Notes: generated by a model from the letters alone, not told the origin. Positions 1-11,136 are shown, numbered from the stretch's first letter. The stretch is 64,000 nucleotides of DNA from Thysanoteuthis rhombus (GCA_963457665.1 OY735207.1:51105015-51169014), one strand, 5' to 3'. Translations and numbers: made by a program.

Positions 1-152
1 ACCAACAAAAAATAAGATGGTGTGATAAACTAGACAAGTTCAGAAAGAATTGGCTCCGCGACACCTATGATGAAGAGGTGTGGTAAATCTTGGGAAGGCT
101 TATGTCTGATGACAGACACTAAAAAGCTAATGACCATGATGATGATGATGAT
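1..152 (+). pseudogene. LINE 3' end (RTE-like reverse transcriptase C-terminus, decayed)
   Basis: Extreme C-terminal tail of a non-LTR retrotransposon polyprotein, cut by the window edge. The reading DKFRKNWLRDTYDEEVW is followed by a stop where related copies have R or Q, then ILGR. The block closely matches the tails at 17.27-17.57 and 33.78-34.54 kb and ends in the same way, with a short untranslated stretch and an ATG/GAT triplet run. The first 30 bases already contain a stop, so this copy is dead. The triplet tail marks the 3' end of the insertion. Confidence 0.75.
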
Positions 153-302
153 TCTACAAGTCTAGCTAGTTATTATTATCATAGAATTTCTGATAAAGGT
201 TGTGAAAGGAAAAATCACAGGAGGAAAAATAAGTGTTTTATATTCTGCAATAAAAAGCAAAAAAAAAAGAAAGAAGAATTTTATCAGAAGTGGAAAAAAG
301 AA

Positions 303-435
303 GGGGAGTGCGGTTGGCCAAGCGGTTAGCGGCGGGGTAAATGGAAAGGCATGAATTCATCTCTTCTCTCCACAGGTAGAATAAAAGGACAGAATAGCTT
401 TTTCAGCCTTGGTTGACAAATCAGTCTAGGATATG
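303..435 (+). mobile_element. SINE-A copy (tRNA-derived)
   Basis: Begins with a tRNA-like head in which TGGCCAAGCGGTTAGCGGC is a good pol III A box of the Leu/Ser tRNA type. A weaker B-box-like stretch (GAATTCATC) lies about 30 bases on. The body shares phrases with the copies at 18.4, 24.9 and 57.4 kb: a CTCTTCTC stretch, a GGTAGAATAA-type stretch, and a GGTTGACAA end where others have GGTTGGCAACCAGTCT. Confidence 0.6.
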
Positions 436-624
436 GATAAATTTGAATTCAAACTGGGAAGGTCTGACCCTCCATCCAGTATCATGGGAGGTTCTCAATG
501 GACAAAATAGAAAATGTCTTCCTGAAAAGTATAGGTAATGGGGTTCTGGTGAGCATATAATGCTCATGTGAAATGACCTCACGCATCCTGGATGGAATGA
601 GCTGATGGATGATTGAAATAAAAA
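436..624. other. unassigned AT-rich sequence
   Basis: No repeat family, RNA or credible coding sequence seen. An open frame on the minus strand (421-636) has no recognisable motif and overlaps the end of the SINE, so I treat it as chance. Confidence 0.4.
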
Positions 625-1025
625 CAAAAAAGTCACTCAATAGGAACCGTGTTGAGGGTGATCAATTATAAATTCTAAAAAAAGGGATGATCAATGAACA
701 AGTCACTTCTCCAGCCTTTTGTTGGACAATGATCACTAAAAAAGAGTCAGAATTTCTTAAATAAAGCTTGATTGATGCTAGACATAAGCTAAGGGATAAA
801 ATTAGCATAAACTTACACTGTGAATTGAAACCCAACTAAAAATCTAATTAGGGGAGAATTTTCAAAGAACAAAAAAATGTTCTTTCTAGACATAATGAGT
901 GAATGTTTAAATTTTCTGTAGCAGGTGCAGTCTAAACGTACAGTACAAAACTGACCAGCCAGCCAGCCGGAAAAACTCAAAAACTGAAGAAACCTGTGTT
1001 GACAATTTTGGTTGACAGTTACAAA
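625..1025 (+). repeat. Repeat R, copy 1
   Basis: First of nine copies in the window of a roughly 420-bp interspersed repeat. Landmarks in order: GTCACTCAATAGGAACC near the left end, paired GTGATCAATTA and GGGATGATCAATGAAC motifs, a T/A-rich middle ending in TTCTAGACATAATGAG, a block around AGCAGGTGCAGTCTAAACG, two or three tandem CCAG units, and a right end reading GTTGACAATTTTGGTTGACAG. It has no tRNA head, no poly-A or simple tail and no coding capacity. Confidence 0.75.
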
Positions 1026-1435
1026 AAGAAAGAACAAAAAAATCTTTTCTGGCTCAGCGTTTTTTCTCCTATTCATAACGATGATCAGAAACAATACAAT
1101 TATTTCTCACAGAATTATCTCTCAGCAGAGGAATATTCAGGAATTCAGAGAACCTCACGAGGGAATTGTTTTTTGCTTCTTTCGCTTTGACAAATCGGTG
1201 AAGAAATACAAATGTTGTAGTAGGCATGAACAATATGTTGTAGTTTTAGTAATCATCAGATTTTACCACTCAGAATGTTATAAACTTTGAATATGAGTGA
1301 ATACTCAGAATATTTTCCTTGTGTCTGTAGTTTCACATGAAATATTTATTAAGAATTCAGCATCTTTGAAATGAAAAAAATAGTTAAAAATCCACTGCTC
1401 AAAAAGAAGTCAGTGTGCATGTATGTGACTGACTT

Positions 1436-1750
1436 CTGACAAGGTTAACAATGGCTGATTTTCAAGGAAGGCTGGCCCTCCCCATTTAAGAGATTAGAAC
1501 AACACAATCTTCTTATCCACTTGGCCTTATTCATAGAAGAGATAGTTGTGTATTTCCCACCTGCACTAGTGTTTGGTGATCGAGACTAGGTAAAAAGCGT
1601 TGTTTTTGAATCTTGTTTTCCAATAGAGGGAGACACTCCTACACTTATGGAAAATTGGTGTAACATAATCTTCCTTCTCTTTATTTCCTCTTGCATTTAG
1701 CCTTGTGTCAGACAAAGCAAAACTTAGCAAATATCAATGCTGAAAAATCA
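1436..1750 (+). repeat. Repeat D copy
   Basis: Dispersed repeat shared with 4.42-4.82, 6.68-7.01 and 40.12-40.20 kb. Recurrent phrases are a GGCTGATTTTC motif, CTCCCCATTT, ACAACACAATCTTCTTA and a terminal block AGCCTTGTGTCAGACAAAGC followed by AAATATCAATG. The terminal block also recurs alone (near 2.28 and 57.66 kb) and is often fused to SINE-A bodies, so D may be a SINE-A variant body. The preceding 1026-1435 holds nothing I recognise. Confidence 0.5.
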
Positions 1751-2017
1751 TCTTAGTTAAGAATGAAACAATGGTATACAAGAAATAAAAAATACCATAA
1801 CAGAAAAGAAGGTAACTCCTGAATCTAGATGTTATTAATAAACCTGAGGTGCAGAGAGCATTTTTTTTCCCCAAAAATTAAAAAAAAGAAAACAAAACAT
1901 TTTTTGATCAGGATAAATACTATTTATGACATCACCGCAATTTTCCACTGGAAAACATCGAAGATAGATTCAAAAGAATATCTAGAAACATTTAGATTCT
2001 GGAGAATCTAGATGTAA

Positions 2018-2210
2018 CTTATCAGGTGTCTCATGCTAATAGCCTTGTGCCTTATCGGGTGTCTCCAGCTAATGGCCTCATGCCTTATCAGGTTCCTCCA
2101 GCTAATGGCCTTGTACCTTATCAGGAGCCCTGTACTAACGGCCTTGTAAAGTTATCAATTGCCTCAATGGTTTGTGTCTTATTAGGTGTCTCATACTTAC
2201 AGCCTAGTGA
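2018..2210 (+). repeat. 33-bp minisatellite, open as an 11-residue repeat
   Basis: About 5.9 head-to-tail units starting CTTATC at 2018, 2051, 2084, 2117, 2150 and 2178; the fifth unit has lost 5 bp. Because 33 is a multiple of three, one frame stays open from 2026 to 2223 and reads as PYRVSPANGLM, PYQVPPANGLV, PYQEPCTNGLV. Unit drift is high, so the array is old. AATAAAG follows at about 2228. I see no splice sites or flanking coding sequence that would make this an exon. Confidence 0.75.
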
Positions 2211-2225
2211 AATACCGAGCTGAGC

Positions 2226-2680
2226 TTAATAAAGAAAGTGCTATATCATAAAGCTGTAGAGAGTTTTATCTTCAGTTTTTTGCCTTGTGCCATTCTAAGC
2301 TAAGCTTTAATGTTATAGGAAGTAATATTTTAGGGTTATTTTGTGGCTTTCCAAAGAAATGCTGTGCATGTAAATCTCTTCCCCACCCATCACCAACTGG
2401 CTTCCGTATTGTTTTCCCATATGAGAAGACACACGCTATTCTCATCGTGTCTTCATGGAAAATGACATGACCGCCCACGGATGCTATCCATATTCTAAGC
2501 CCACACCAAACCGTATCTCTTGACCTTCAATGGAGACTATGCAAATCTAAGCGAGGGAAGTGTTCTCAGACAATCGGTGCTTCTAGACACATTTCAAACA
2601 GGAAAGCACTCAGAGAGCACATAGCTCTGCTAACGCTATTGTCAGGGGGAGTAATTGTGCACTGATCTGCCCAGAAATCT
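2226..2680. other. unassigned, with a repeat D tail fragment
   Basis: Around 2281-2312 is the GCCTTGTGCCATTCTAAGCT block typical of the end of repeat D. The rest shows no repeat that recurs in the window, no RNA gene and no credible coding frame on either strand. Confidence 0.4.
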
Positions 2681-2684
2681 AATT

Positions 2685-3115
2685 GCTTCTCCAGTAGCCT
2701 ATTGTTCACCCTTCCACAAAATTAAATTGAAAATCATGGAGAACTTTTGGAGATATTGCGACAGTGGACATGAACTTTTGGCAATATGATGTGGTCTTGA
2801 CATTAACCATGATATATGGATCTGCTTCAAAATTTGATAAATCCTTCTCTAGCCTACTACCTACCCTTTAAAAAAATATCCATGAGAACATTTGGAGATA
2901 TTGTGGAGACAGTCATGAGCAGATACATTGATGTAGGAAAAAAAATACCTCTCAATCAAGATAAAATTTTAGGATCCACCCCAAAACTCAACAGACTCTT
3001 CCTTACCCCCTTGCTCACTATACAACAAAATATTGTACTTTTGGATAGACAGAAAGATGGAAAGACAGAAAACCAAATACATATATCTCTCTCCATCTTT
3101 GTTGGTAAAATTAAA
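2685..3115 (-). repeat. Repeat P copy (inverted orientation)
   Basis: Minus-strand copy of repeat P. In plus-strand reading it shows CCTTCCACAAAATTAAATTG, GAGAACTTTTGGAGATATTG and, at the far end, CATCTTTGTTGGTAAA. The aligned block occurs twice inside this copy (about 2705-2760 and 2866-2920), as in the copies at 41.2 and 51.5 kb, so the full-length element is internally duplicated. The plus-strand open frame across 2816-3145 is simply this repeat. Confidence 0.75.
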
Positions 3116-3299
3116 TTAGAAATTGTCCTTTGTTTATTTCTGTAGACTTCTTATGGAGCATAGGGCTGCAACCACTTTGCTGCGTTTTCAGTAGCAAGTA
3201 GGTTCCCTTACAGAATGGAGTTGCTAACCCCACACCCAAACCTTCTCTTTCAGCCGGGCTTAGGACCAACTATGGCAACGTCACCGTGTAGTTTTTTTT

Positions 3300-3525
3300 T
3301 CCGTCAAAAGAATCTTCTCCTAGATGGACTGATGTACAGGGCAAAGGGACAAGTTAACTCTCCTGTTATTTACCCATAGCTGAGAGGAGAAGTGAATTCA
3401 TGTCTTTCGCCAGAGCATTAGTATGAAGTAATGGTAAACAGCTTCAGCTGAAACTTGAACTCAGTCTGCCGAGTCTGTTTTCCATGCTGGTAACTGTTAT
3501 GCCACTCCACACCTCTATAATAAAT
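3300..3525 (-). mobile_element. SINE-A copy, reversed
   Basis: Reverse complement starts GAGGTGTGGAGTGGCATAAC followed by AGTTACCAGCATGG, a tRNA-like head matching 57.45 kb. A B-box-like GAGTTCAAG lies about 45 bases further on. The body (ACTAATGCTCT, then TCTCAGCTATGGGTAAATAA) matches the other A copies and ends in CATCAGTCCATCTAG. Confidence 0.7.
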
Positions 3526-3709
3526 AGGGAAAGGAAGGAAACAGAATCTTCTAAAGAGAAATTCTGGTCCAATTTTAAAATGACCTGTTATTGTTTGGCA
3601 TTAGTAAGAAGGAAGTATTTAGAAATGATGTAAGGTTATTTTTCTGGAATACAAACTGTTTTCTAAGGATTAGTAGATTGTTTTTTTTTCATCCTAGTTT
3701 ATTTTTTTG

Positions 3710-4130
3710 TCAAACTCCAATCCAAGTCTGGAGTTGACTTAAATTTTCTACTTCAACAAAAACAAGAATAACAATGAAAATCTCCACCAAATTTAGGGGA
3801 ATAAAAGTCCAAATTTCACTCTGGTGATTTGAAATCACAACCGACTAATTGGTAGGTGGAACTCTTAGCGACCTATCTAAATTGTCAAGTCTTACATATC
3901 CATAAAAATTTATGTTCGAAATATGAAGAATTTATTTCATTCTAATAAATGGATCCATCTATAAAATTAACGTTTCCCTACCGTGATTTGAAATCATGAC
4001 CAATTGATTGGTAGCCAGCTTTCTTACCGAGTGAGACAAATTGACAAGTCTTGCATATGTACAAAATCTATCGAACAGCTATGCAAAGGCTTATTTCATT
4101 TTAACAAATAAATATATTCAGCTTACAAGA
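3710..4130 (-). mobile_element. SINE-B oligomer, reversed
   Basis: Two tandem tRNA-like monomers about 150-160 bp apart in reverse orientation. On the minus strand each reads AGACTTGNCAATTT, then TCNNTAAGAG, CCACCTACCAATTAGTCGGT, GATTTCAAATCAC. The 3' part has CCCCTAAATTTGGTGG and a degenerate (GTT)n-like stretch, followed by a CAACTCCAGACTTGGATTGG block. The same order occurs at 12.19-12.66 kb on the plus strand. Confidence 0.7.
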
Positions 4131-4419
4131 AGATATTTTTTAGGATTTTCTTCTATTTATTACATGTACAATACAAAGTATTCATCTTTAGTCAGAATAG
4201 AAGTAAGTGGGAGGAGTTTGACCCTGCAACAGCCAGGCTTATTATAAGATGAAGCATTGTCAATCAGAAATAATTTTTGGATTGATATCTTCTCCCATCT
4301 TATATTGCTTATTTGTTTTTATCGTAACTTTTACTCAGAGTGTCAGTCCACAGCAATGGATGAATAACAACTATAGACATCTTAAAATGCGGCATATAGT
4401 TTGACCGAGTAGCCTACCT

Positions 4420-4815
4420 CACGGGTGAGATAGTTGTGCAATTTCCCTAAAATATTAATGGTCAGTGTTTAAAAAAAGGTTAAATCCAGGATTTTGGAAG
4501 CTGCTTTTCAAGGCTGGAAGACCCACCTGCCATGAATAGCAGCTTTCAAAATCACTCAAGACATTGGTGCAGCACAATCTTCCAACTGTTGATTCCCCCT
4601 ATTTGGCTTTGTGCGGTACTAAGCAGAGCTTTATAAAAGATGTGCCTGCCTCTTGGCTCAATGTGTTAGGGGTCAATTTTTGAGCTCAGGTAAAATCCAG
4701 GATTTCAAATGCTGATTTTCTAGACAGGCTCTCCCATTTGGAAGATTGTTGCTACACAATCTTCCTACCCCCCATTTGATTTTGTTTGAAACTATGTTTA
4801 ATTAATATCAGTAAA
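4420..4815 (+). repeat. Repeat D copy (two partial units)
   Basis: The phrase AAATCCAGGATTT followed by GCTGATTTTC and an AGGCTGG or AGGCTCT block occurs twice (about 4482-4530 and 4687-4735). Each is followed by a CACAATCTTCC motif, so two related units lie in direct orientation about 205 bp apart. Region 4131-4419 between SINE-B and this unit shows nothing else identifiable. Confidence 0.5.
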
Positions 4816-5159
4816 GATAAACTTATGTTTCTCGGACAATTTTACCATACTGGTATACCTTGCTTCTTGGAAGTTCACTTTTGACAATGATAGCGTTCAG
4901 TAGTTGTTTTTTGGTGAGCCTCTATAGAACCAGCACACTCTCTCTTTCTCTCTCTCTATCCAACAACAAAGTCTCCCGTACCTCCCACCACACCAACCTT
5001 GACGACTTAACCAAACATATTATCATCACCATTTTTTGCATCAAGAAACACTCAGAAATTTTTCCCATTTGAATTAATGGTGATTGCTTCTTTGCTATAA
5101 GCCATTTCTACTTACAAAAGATTTTCCATAAAGAATCTATCCTTTCAGATAACAAGGGA

Positions 5160-5162
<3 letters not shown>

Positions 5163-5210
<48 letters not shown>
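5163..5210. repeat. (AT)n microsatellite
   Basis: About 46 bp of uninterrupted AT dinucleotide. The surrounding 4820-5980 is otherwise unassigned AT-rich sequence; the open frames in it carry no recognisable motif. Confidence 0.95.
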
Positions 5211-5211
<1 letters not shown>

Positions 5212-5984
5212 AACCTCAAACAAACTGTGGCTTTTTATGAAGCAAAATTTTGCAAAGCTTTTTCAATCAAAATGGATCCCTTATGGCAATGCGAATTTAA
5301 CCATGGTGGGTTGATTTATATGTTCTATAGATCTACTAATGACACAAGCCTTTTATAATTATTCATTATTATAGTTCTTTTATCAAGGGTTACAATCAAA
5401 TCATAAAATGGAAATTATTTCAGAACACCTGATTATTTCTCATTATGCTCTTCCAATTGGGTCAGGCAGACATGAAAAACCAAACCAGTTCAATATGTCC
5501 GGATTGAGTCGTTTGTCTGGTTTTGTGTCTGAATGGTTACAACCAAACTCAAAAAAGCCACAAAAATCAATTTTTGTGTAATTAACTTTGAGGATAAGCT
5601 TCTTCTCAAATGAAGGAAACAAACAAACATTACATTACACAGCCATGTTTTATCACGGAGCATAAAGTCAGCAATAAAAGTCAGTACGTTATATTTGGAA
5701 AAAAACATTGATGGAGTAAAAAAGGATTTCAAGGCACTGTATCAGACCATTTATCAGGCTTCCAGGAAACTAGAAATACTAGAAAACAAGCTAGTTTTGA
5801 ATCTAGTGGGCTTTATAGTAGTTCTCCACTTGTTGCTTTGTAAGAATGATCATAGACCTATAAAATAGACACTCATGATCAGTATTGTTAACTCAAAAAA
5901 TATTTTTGCACATAATCAACCTCAACAAAACTTTAAAAAATGTCAAAACATGCTAAAAAAACACTTTCTATCATAACAACAACA

Positions 5985-6240
5985 AGAATAGCAATAAAAA
6001 TCCCCACCAAATTTAGGGGAATAAAAATCCACATTTCTCTATGATCATTTGAAATCACAACCGATTAATTGGTAGGTGGAACTCTTAGCAACCTCCCTAA
6101 ATTGACAAGTCTTACATATCCATGAAAATTCATATTATAAATTCGCAAGATTTTGTTCTACACTACTAAATGAATACATCTATAAAATTAACGATTCCCT
6201 ACCGTGATTTGAAATCACGACCAACTGATTCATAGCCTGC
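5985..6240 (-). mobile_element. SINE-B copy, reversed
   Basis: Nearly the same wording as 3.77-4.02 kb: CCACCAAATTTAGGGGAATA, TTTGAAATCACAACCGATTA and GGTAGGTGGAACTCTTAGCA, followed by a second partial monomer with CCTACCGTGATTTGAAATCA. The second monomer is truncated near 6240 and followed by an AGCCTGC that does not match the other copies. Confidence 0.7.
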
Positions 6241-6514
6241 AATAAAACACACTGTTAGCCTTCTTATGGCCATTTTCAATAACTAAGATTGGCTTGATTT
6301 GCCTAAAATGGCTAGAAAATAGCTAAAATTTGGATAAAAATGCTAGAACATAGCGCTACAAGTAGTGCTGAATATTGAATTTTAGCACTGCCAAAAGAAG
6401 AAACAAAAAAAGCACTAATTTGGCCACACTGCCCGTGATTGATATTGATCAAACATTTTTTGCTAAATTGGTCCCTTTTCTTTCCTGTGTCTGATTGCAT
6501 TAAATGAAAATCTA
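6240..6514. other. short low-information repeat with ATTTGGCCACACTGCC-type end
   Basis: Contains repeated TAGCTAAAATT-like and TTTAGCACTGCC phrases and ends TTGGCCACACTGCCCGTG. A comparable GGCCATACTGCCCTTG phrase occurs at 8351, and TTTGGCAACCCTGCG at 33.16 kb. It may belong to a family of palindromic elements such as the one at 41.996-42.244 kb, but I cannot define ends. Confidence 0.3.
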
Positions 6515-6660
6515 ACAAATGACAAGAAAGGTAACTCTATCCATTGATCACGTCTTTTTCAAATTTTTTCGATTGATAACGCCCAACACGGTATGCCGCC
6601 AAAAGATGCTGGTCACATAATGGTTTCTATTTAGTGACTAACCAGACCTGTTTGGTTAGG
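6515..6660 (-). repeat. Repeat R, truncated copy, reversed
   Basis: Only the left third of repeat R is present: TTGATCACGTC, GATTGATAACGCCCAACACG, GCCGCCAAAAGATGCTGGTC, then TTTAGTGACTAACCAGACCT. The remainder is missing and is replaced by a repeat D-like sequence (6680-7010: ATAGCCTTGTGTCATACCAA, then AGCCAGGATTTCAAATACTG). Confidence 0.7.
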
Positions 6661-7123
6661 AGTTTGGTCCTCATTTAATATCCCACTACTATAGCCTTGT
6701 GTCATACCAAGCAAACTTTGTAAATCTCAATAGTCGGTTGCCTACTAATGTAGTAGTAATGGTTTATAAACTTGTCTTGTAGGCAAATTTGATAGTGTAG
6801 AGAGCTTGATCCTAACCCTTATGAGATAACCCCCAATCTGGCCCCTGAATCTCTATCTATACCCCCCCCTCTGCCTCATGGTTGTCATATTTGAAACCTT
6901 CCTACTAGCATCAGTGTTCAAACTTGGCTAAAGAGCCAGGATTTCAAATACTGATTCTCAAAGCAGGCAGGGACTCCCTATTGAGACGTTTTCTATTTCT
7001 CTCCATTTCGTCTCCTTGGGTAGTATATTTACACAAACATGGAAGCTGGGGGTGGGGTGGCTGAGGCTGAAGATAACTGACAATACATCAGTGGAAACTA
7101 GATAGATAACTGACAATTCTCCA

Positions 7124-7749
7124 GCTAAAAGAATGCTTAGCTATATATGGCATACCTTTAAATACATGGATGAAGAAAACTTCCTTCTCCCCTACAATGC
7201 TCTTGTTTGCATCCACATCAAGAGTTTGCATCATGCATTTGGTCGCCTCACTTAAGATACAACATTGATGCAATAGAAAGAGTCAAAGAAAGCGCTACCA
7301 AGGTTGTCCTCCAAATTAAAGACTTGTCACACAGAGAAAGGTTGAGTAAACTCAATCTAGTAACACTGGAATTCCACAATGATAGTGCTAATCTGTTGAA
7401 GGTCTACCAAATTCAAAATAGCATCCACACTTCAGACCAAAACTGTCAGTGCTCTCTGTGTCCAAACAAGAACATGTTTACTGCATCTCTATCTATAAAA
7501 ATCTAAAGGCACAGTCAGAAACTCTAGATACAGACATCCACCAGGCTGAGAAAGAATTTCATCGCTTGAGTGACCAAACCATGGAATGCTCTCGGTGAAG
7601 AGACTATTTCCTCCGTATCAATCAATACATTCAAAAATAATTTATTGGAGGAGCTTCTAAGTTCGAATATCAATTTTCATATTAGCAGAGATCCAACCTT
7701 CCTGTCTGGCTGTGCTAGACTGATTGGTGAACCGCACATGATTTCATGA
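7124..7749 (+). pseudogene. CR1/Jockey-type LINE reverse transcriptase C-terminal relic
   Basis: Decayed end of a non-LTR retrotransposon reverse transcriptase, which in an intact element copies its RNA into DNA at a nicked target. Frame one from 7124 reads AKRMLSYIWHTFKYMDEENF then LLPYNALV. After a frameshift near 7207 it continues HPHQEFASCIWSPHLRYNID, then AIERVKESATK and LSHRERLSKLNLVTLE, to a stop at 7506. A further frameshifted part includes VTKPWNAL and SINTFKNNLLEE and ends near GCARLIG. The order RPHLEYA-WSP, ERVQRRATK, LSYEERL, VVxxWNxLP is characteristic of CR1-like reverse transcriptase tails. At least two frameshifts and one stop make it non-functional. The 5' part is missing, as usual for LINE insertions. 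Confidence 0.85.
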
Positions 7750-9165
7750 CGCTATTCAGATATCACAAAAAAACCTATTTAAAGGTATCAATATTTTGAA
7801 TTTGCAAGTCCAGCAATGCCAATTTTTTTTGTCCTTTTTTTCAGAATTGGATAGTCCTGTGTCATCAATTCAGATGTTTTTTTTTAAAATTTTATTGATG
7901 CGGTCATCTATTGCAGCAATAGCCATTATTAACTGACTGACTAACAGACATATCAACATATAACAACCAACATAGCAAACATCATCACCTCAAAGCATTC
8001 CCTACCTCTCCTCCAATGAAATAAATGTTTGTATCTGATGTCGCTCAAGTTATCATAAACACATGTTCTTTTCGAGTTTACATACAATATTTTAACAATA
8101 TTCATTGTTTATTTTCTGAATACTCCAATAAACCGCTTTTACTTAAAAAATAGACAGCATTTTTGATAAATTAAGTTATTTTTCAATAGAATGAATGTCT
8201 AAGATTGAAGTCACATTTAATTTATCAATAATATATGATTATTAACTATATATATTAACTAGATTTAAGATATATATCTGGCGGATTTAGATGTTTTTAG
8301 ATGCTTTAAGGTGTTTGATTCAATTTTAGATGTAAACATGGTAACAGAATTGGCCATACTGCCCTTGCAAGATCTCAACACATGAAGAGAACTGGCACGT
8401 CTATGGTCTGACTTTCAGGCTTGTTTGAATTCAGGAGTGACTTCCGAATTGAAAAATTGGAAAAAAGACCTTCAAATTGGCAACACTGTTATCAATCTAG
8501 GTCTCTTGTGAAAGTGAAGTGGAATAAAACAAGCCTTTGAAAAGTGGGGAATACCTGTATAAGAAAGAAAGACGAGAATTTGAGTTAGAACAAATTGCAG
8601 TGATCACAATGGACTTTCTTTCAAAGATGAAACAATTGATACTGCCTGAATAATGTCTTTGTCTATTATACACATTAACTCTCTCAAAATAGAATGAATA
8701 AGATTTTGAAACAAAGGATAGCAAACAAACAAAAGCCAAAAAACTAACTTTATCAAATTTATTCGGCTAATGCTGACAAAAACATTAAATCTCTATATTG
8801 AACAGTACATTTAGAAATTAGATCTTTTCATTGGAACACCATTGTAAGTGCAGATCCAGAGGGATGTTCCGACCTTCCCTACTCCAGCAGAACACACTTG
8901 AAATTTTTTTTTTTTAAGCATCTGCTCAGAGCCATTTTAGAAATAAAATCCCCCAAATAATTCCAAGAAAACATAAGTTAACATTGAGAACAAAATTTTA
9001 ACGTATCCATTGTCTAATTAGACTAATGGAGTGGGAAGAAAAAAGAATTTGGACACCTCCTCACAGCACTAATTCCTGGATCCACCCCTGTATTGGTTGA
9101 AAAAAAAGTAATGACGCAATAGTTTTTTTTCGAAAAAAACTACTAATTTTCTAAGCAAACAAGAA
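7750..9165. other. unassigned AT-rich sequence
   Basis: No element with clear ends. An AGATCTTTTCATTGGAACAC block at 8820-8880 is weakly shared with 22.12 and 30.50 kb, and AATTCCTGGATCCACCCCTG at 9073 resembles the terminal phrase of the inverted-end element at 49.155-49.392 kb. No coding sequence identified. Confidence 0.35.
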
Positions 9166-9179
9166 TGTTCAAATGTGTT

Positions 9180-9429
9180 TTATATATCCCATATATATAT
9201 ATATATAAACACACACATATATACATACATGTAAAAACACAAGCACACATGTATATATCAACATGTATATACATACATATAAATATACATGTACATACGC
9301 ACAAATATATATATGATATATGTATACATGTACACACGCACACATATATATACATATATGTAAACACACATATATACATACATACATGTATACCCAAACA
9401 CACACACAAATATGAATGTACACACATGC

Positions 9430-9460
<31 letters not shown>

Positions 9461-10504
9461 CATGTACATATGCATATATATATATATGTACACACATACA
9501 CATACATATGTATATATACATGCACATACATATATACTCACAAATACATGCATACACATATATATACATGTATATACACACACATATCTATGAATTATGA
9601 ATAAGAACACACAAAGATACATGTACACACACATATATAAGCATATACATATGTATACACACACCCATATATAAGCATATACATATGTATACACACACAT
9701 ATATTTAAGCATATACATATGTATACACACACACATATTTGAGCATATACATATGTATACACACACACATATTTAAGCATATACATATATATACACACAC
9801 ACATACATATATAAGCATATACATATGTATACACACATACACATATATAAGCATATACATATGTATACACACACACACACATATATAAGCATATACATAT
9901 GCATACACACACATATTTAAGCATATACATATGTATACATACACACACATATACTTATACATATGTATACATACACACATATACATATACATATGTATAC
10001 ATACACACATATACATATGTATACATACACACACATACATATGTATACATACACACACATATACATATGTATATACACACACACATATACATATGTATAC
10101 ATACACACACATATACATATGTATATACACACACACATATACATATACATATGTATATACACACACATATACATTTACATATGTATATACACACACACAT
10201 ATACATTTACATATGTATATACACACACACATATACATTTACATATGTATATACACACACACATATACATTTACATATGTATATACACACACACATATAC
10301 ATATGTATATACACACACATATATACACACACACACATATATACACAGACACACACACACATATATATACACACACACACACACACATATACATACACAC
10401 ACACACATATATATACACACACACACATATATATACACACACACACACATATATACACACACACACACACACATATATACACACACACACACACACACAT
10501 ATAT

Positions 10505-10540
<36 letters not shown>

Positions 10541-10550
10541 TTATATATGA
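9180..10550. repeat. 1.4-kb AC/AT microsatellite with higher-order palindromic units
   Basis: Continuous alternation of A/C and A/T dinucleotide runs. Between about 9640 and 10310 it is organised into units of 25-45 bp, each carrying the perfect palindrome TATACATATGTATA or a one-base variant next to an (AC)3-6 run. I see roughly twenty such units. The last 230 bp lose the palindrome and become plain (CA)n/(TA)n. Long open frames rich in Y, C, V, I, H and T on both strands are by-products of the repeat. Confidence 0.97.
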
Positions 10551-10730
10551 AATAAAAATTGCATTGTATTACATAGAAACTTAGTTACTGGTAATGCAAA
10601 GGCCAAATAACTGCTTTCAACCCAAATTCTCATATCGTTCATTCTCAGTCTATTCCCTTCTTCCAAGCGAAAGTTATATATCAAGAAATGGATACATCTG
10701 ACCTGACAGAATGAATTATAAAATGTGCTA

Positions 10731-10996
10731 TATTCTATAAAAACTTATTTGAAATGATCTCTCGTCATTCCATGGTTAATGTATCACTCACACGAGACAG
10801 TGTGAATAGAATAAACACAGTGACTGTTTAGCTCAACAGTAAGAGCCTTGCTGCGTTGAAGCTGCTACCTTATCGGTGGCAGGTTCAATTTGAGCCCCAT
10901 TTTCTTTAAATGTTTATTCTATTTATGTTGTCTAGTGTGAATGTTGATGTATCAAGTGTGTAATGACAGGAGATCATTTCAAATAAGTTTCTATAT
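10731..10996 (+). mobile_element. tRNA-like sequence between 90-bp inverted arms
   Basis: Left arm 10731-10818 and right arm 10909-10996 are imperfect reverse complements; both contain AAACTTATTTGAAATGATCT in one orientation or the other, plus a matching AATAGAATAAACA. The loop (10821-10898) looks like a tRNA head: A box TAGCTCAACAGTAAGAGC and B-box-like GCAGGTTCAATTTGAGCC. A diverged fragment of the right arm's outer edge also occurs at 10553-10585. The whole unit sits between two microsatellites. I read it as a tRNA-derived SINE caught in, or mobilised as part of, a fold-back unit. It is not a functional tRNA gene, because I cannot close a convincing acceptor stem. Confidence 0.6.
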
Positions 10997-11021
10997 GATA
11001 TAACGCAATTTGTAATTAGCA

Positions 11022-11136
11022 CATACACACATACATATATATGTATATATATGCATATATACACACATACACGTGTATATATAGACACATATACATATTT
11101 ACACATAGATGCACATATATAAATACATAAACACTC

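Noticed and set aside
7088-7273. Minus-strand 61-codon frame
   Set aside because: It is the antisense of the CR1-like relic, whose plus-strand readings match the family in order.
9180-10550. CRISPR array or other spaced direct repeat system
   Set aside because: The spacing is irregular and spacers are themselves simple sequence, and the DNA is clearly animal nuclear.
9143-10584. Several open frames over 100 codons on both strands, rich in Y, C, I, H, V and T
   Set aside because: They are translations of AC/AT microsatellite in which stop codons are rare; all frames and both strands are open alike.
10821-10898. Functional tRNA gene
   Set aside because: A and B boxes are present, but I could not pair a 7-bp acceptor stem or a proper anticodon arm; it is better read as a tRNA-derived repeat.
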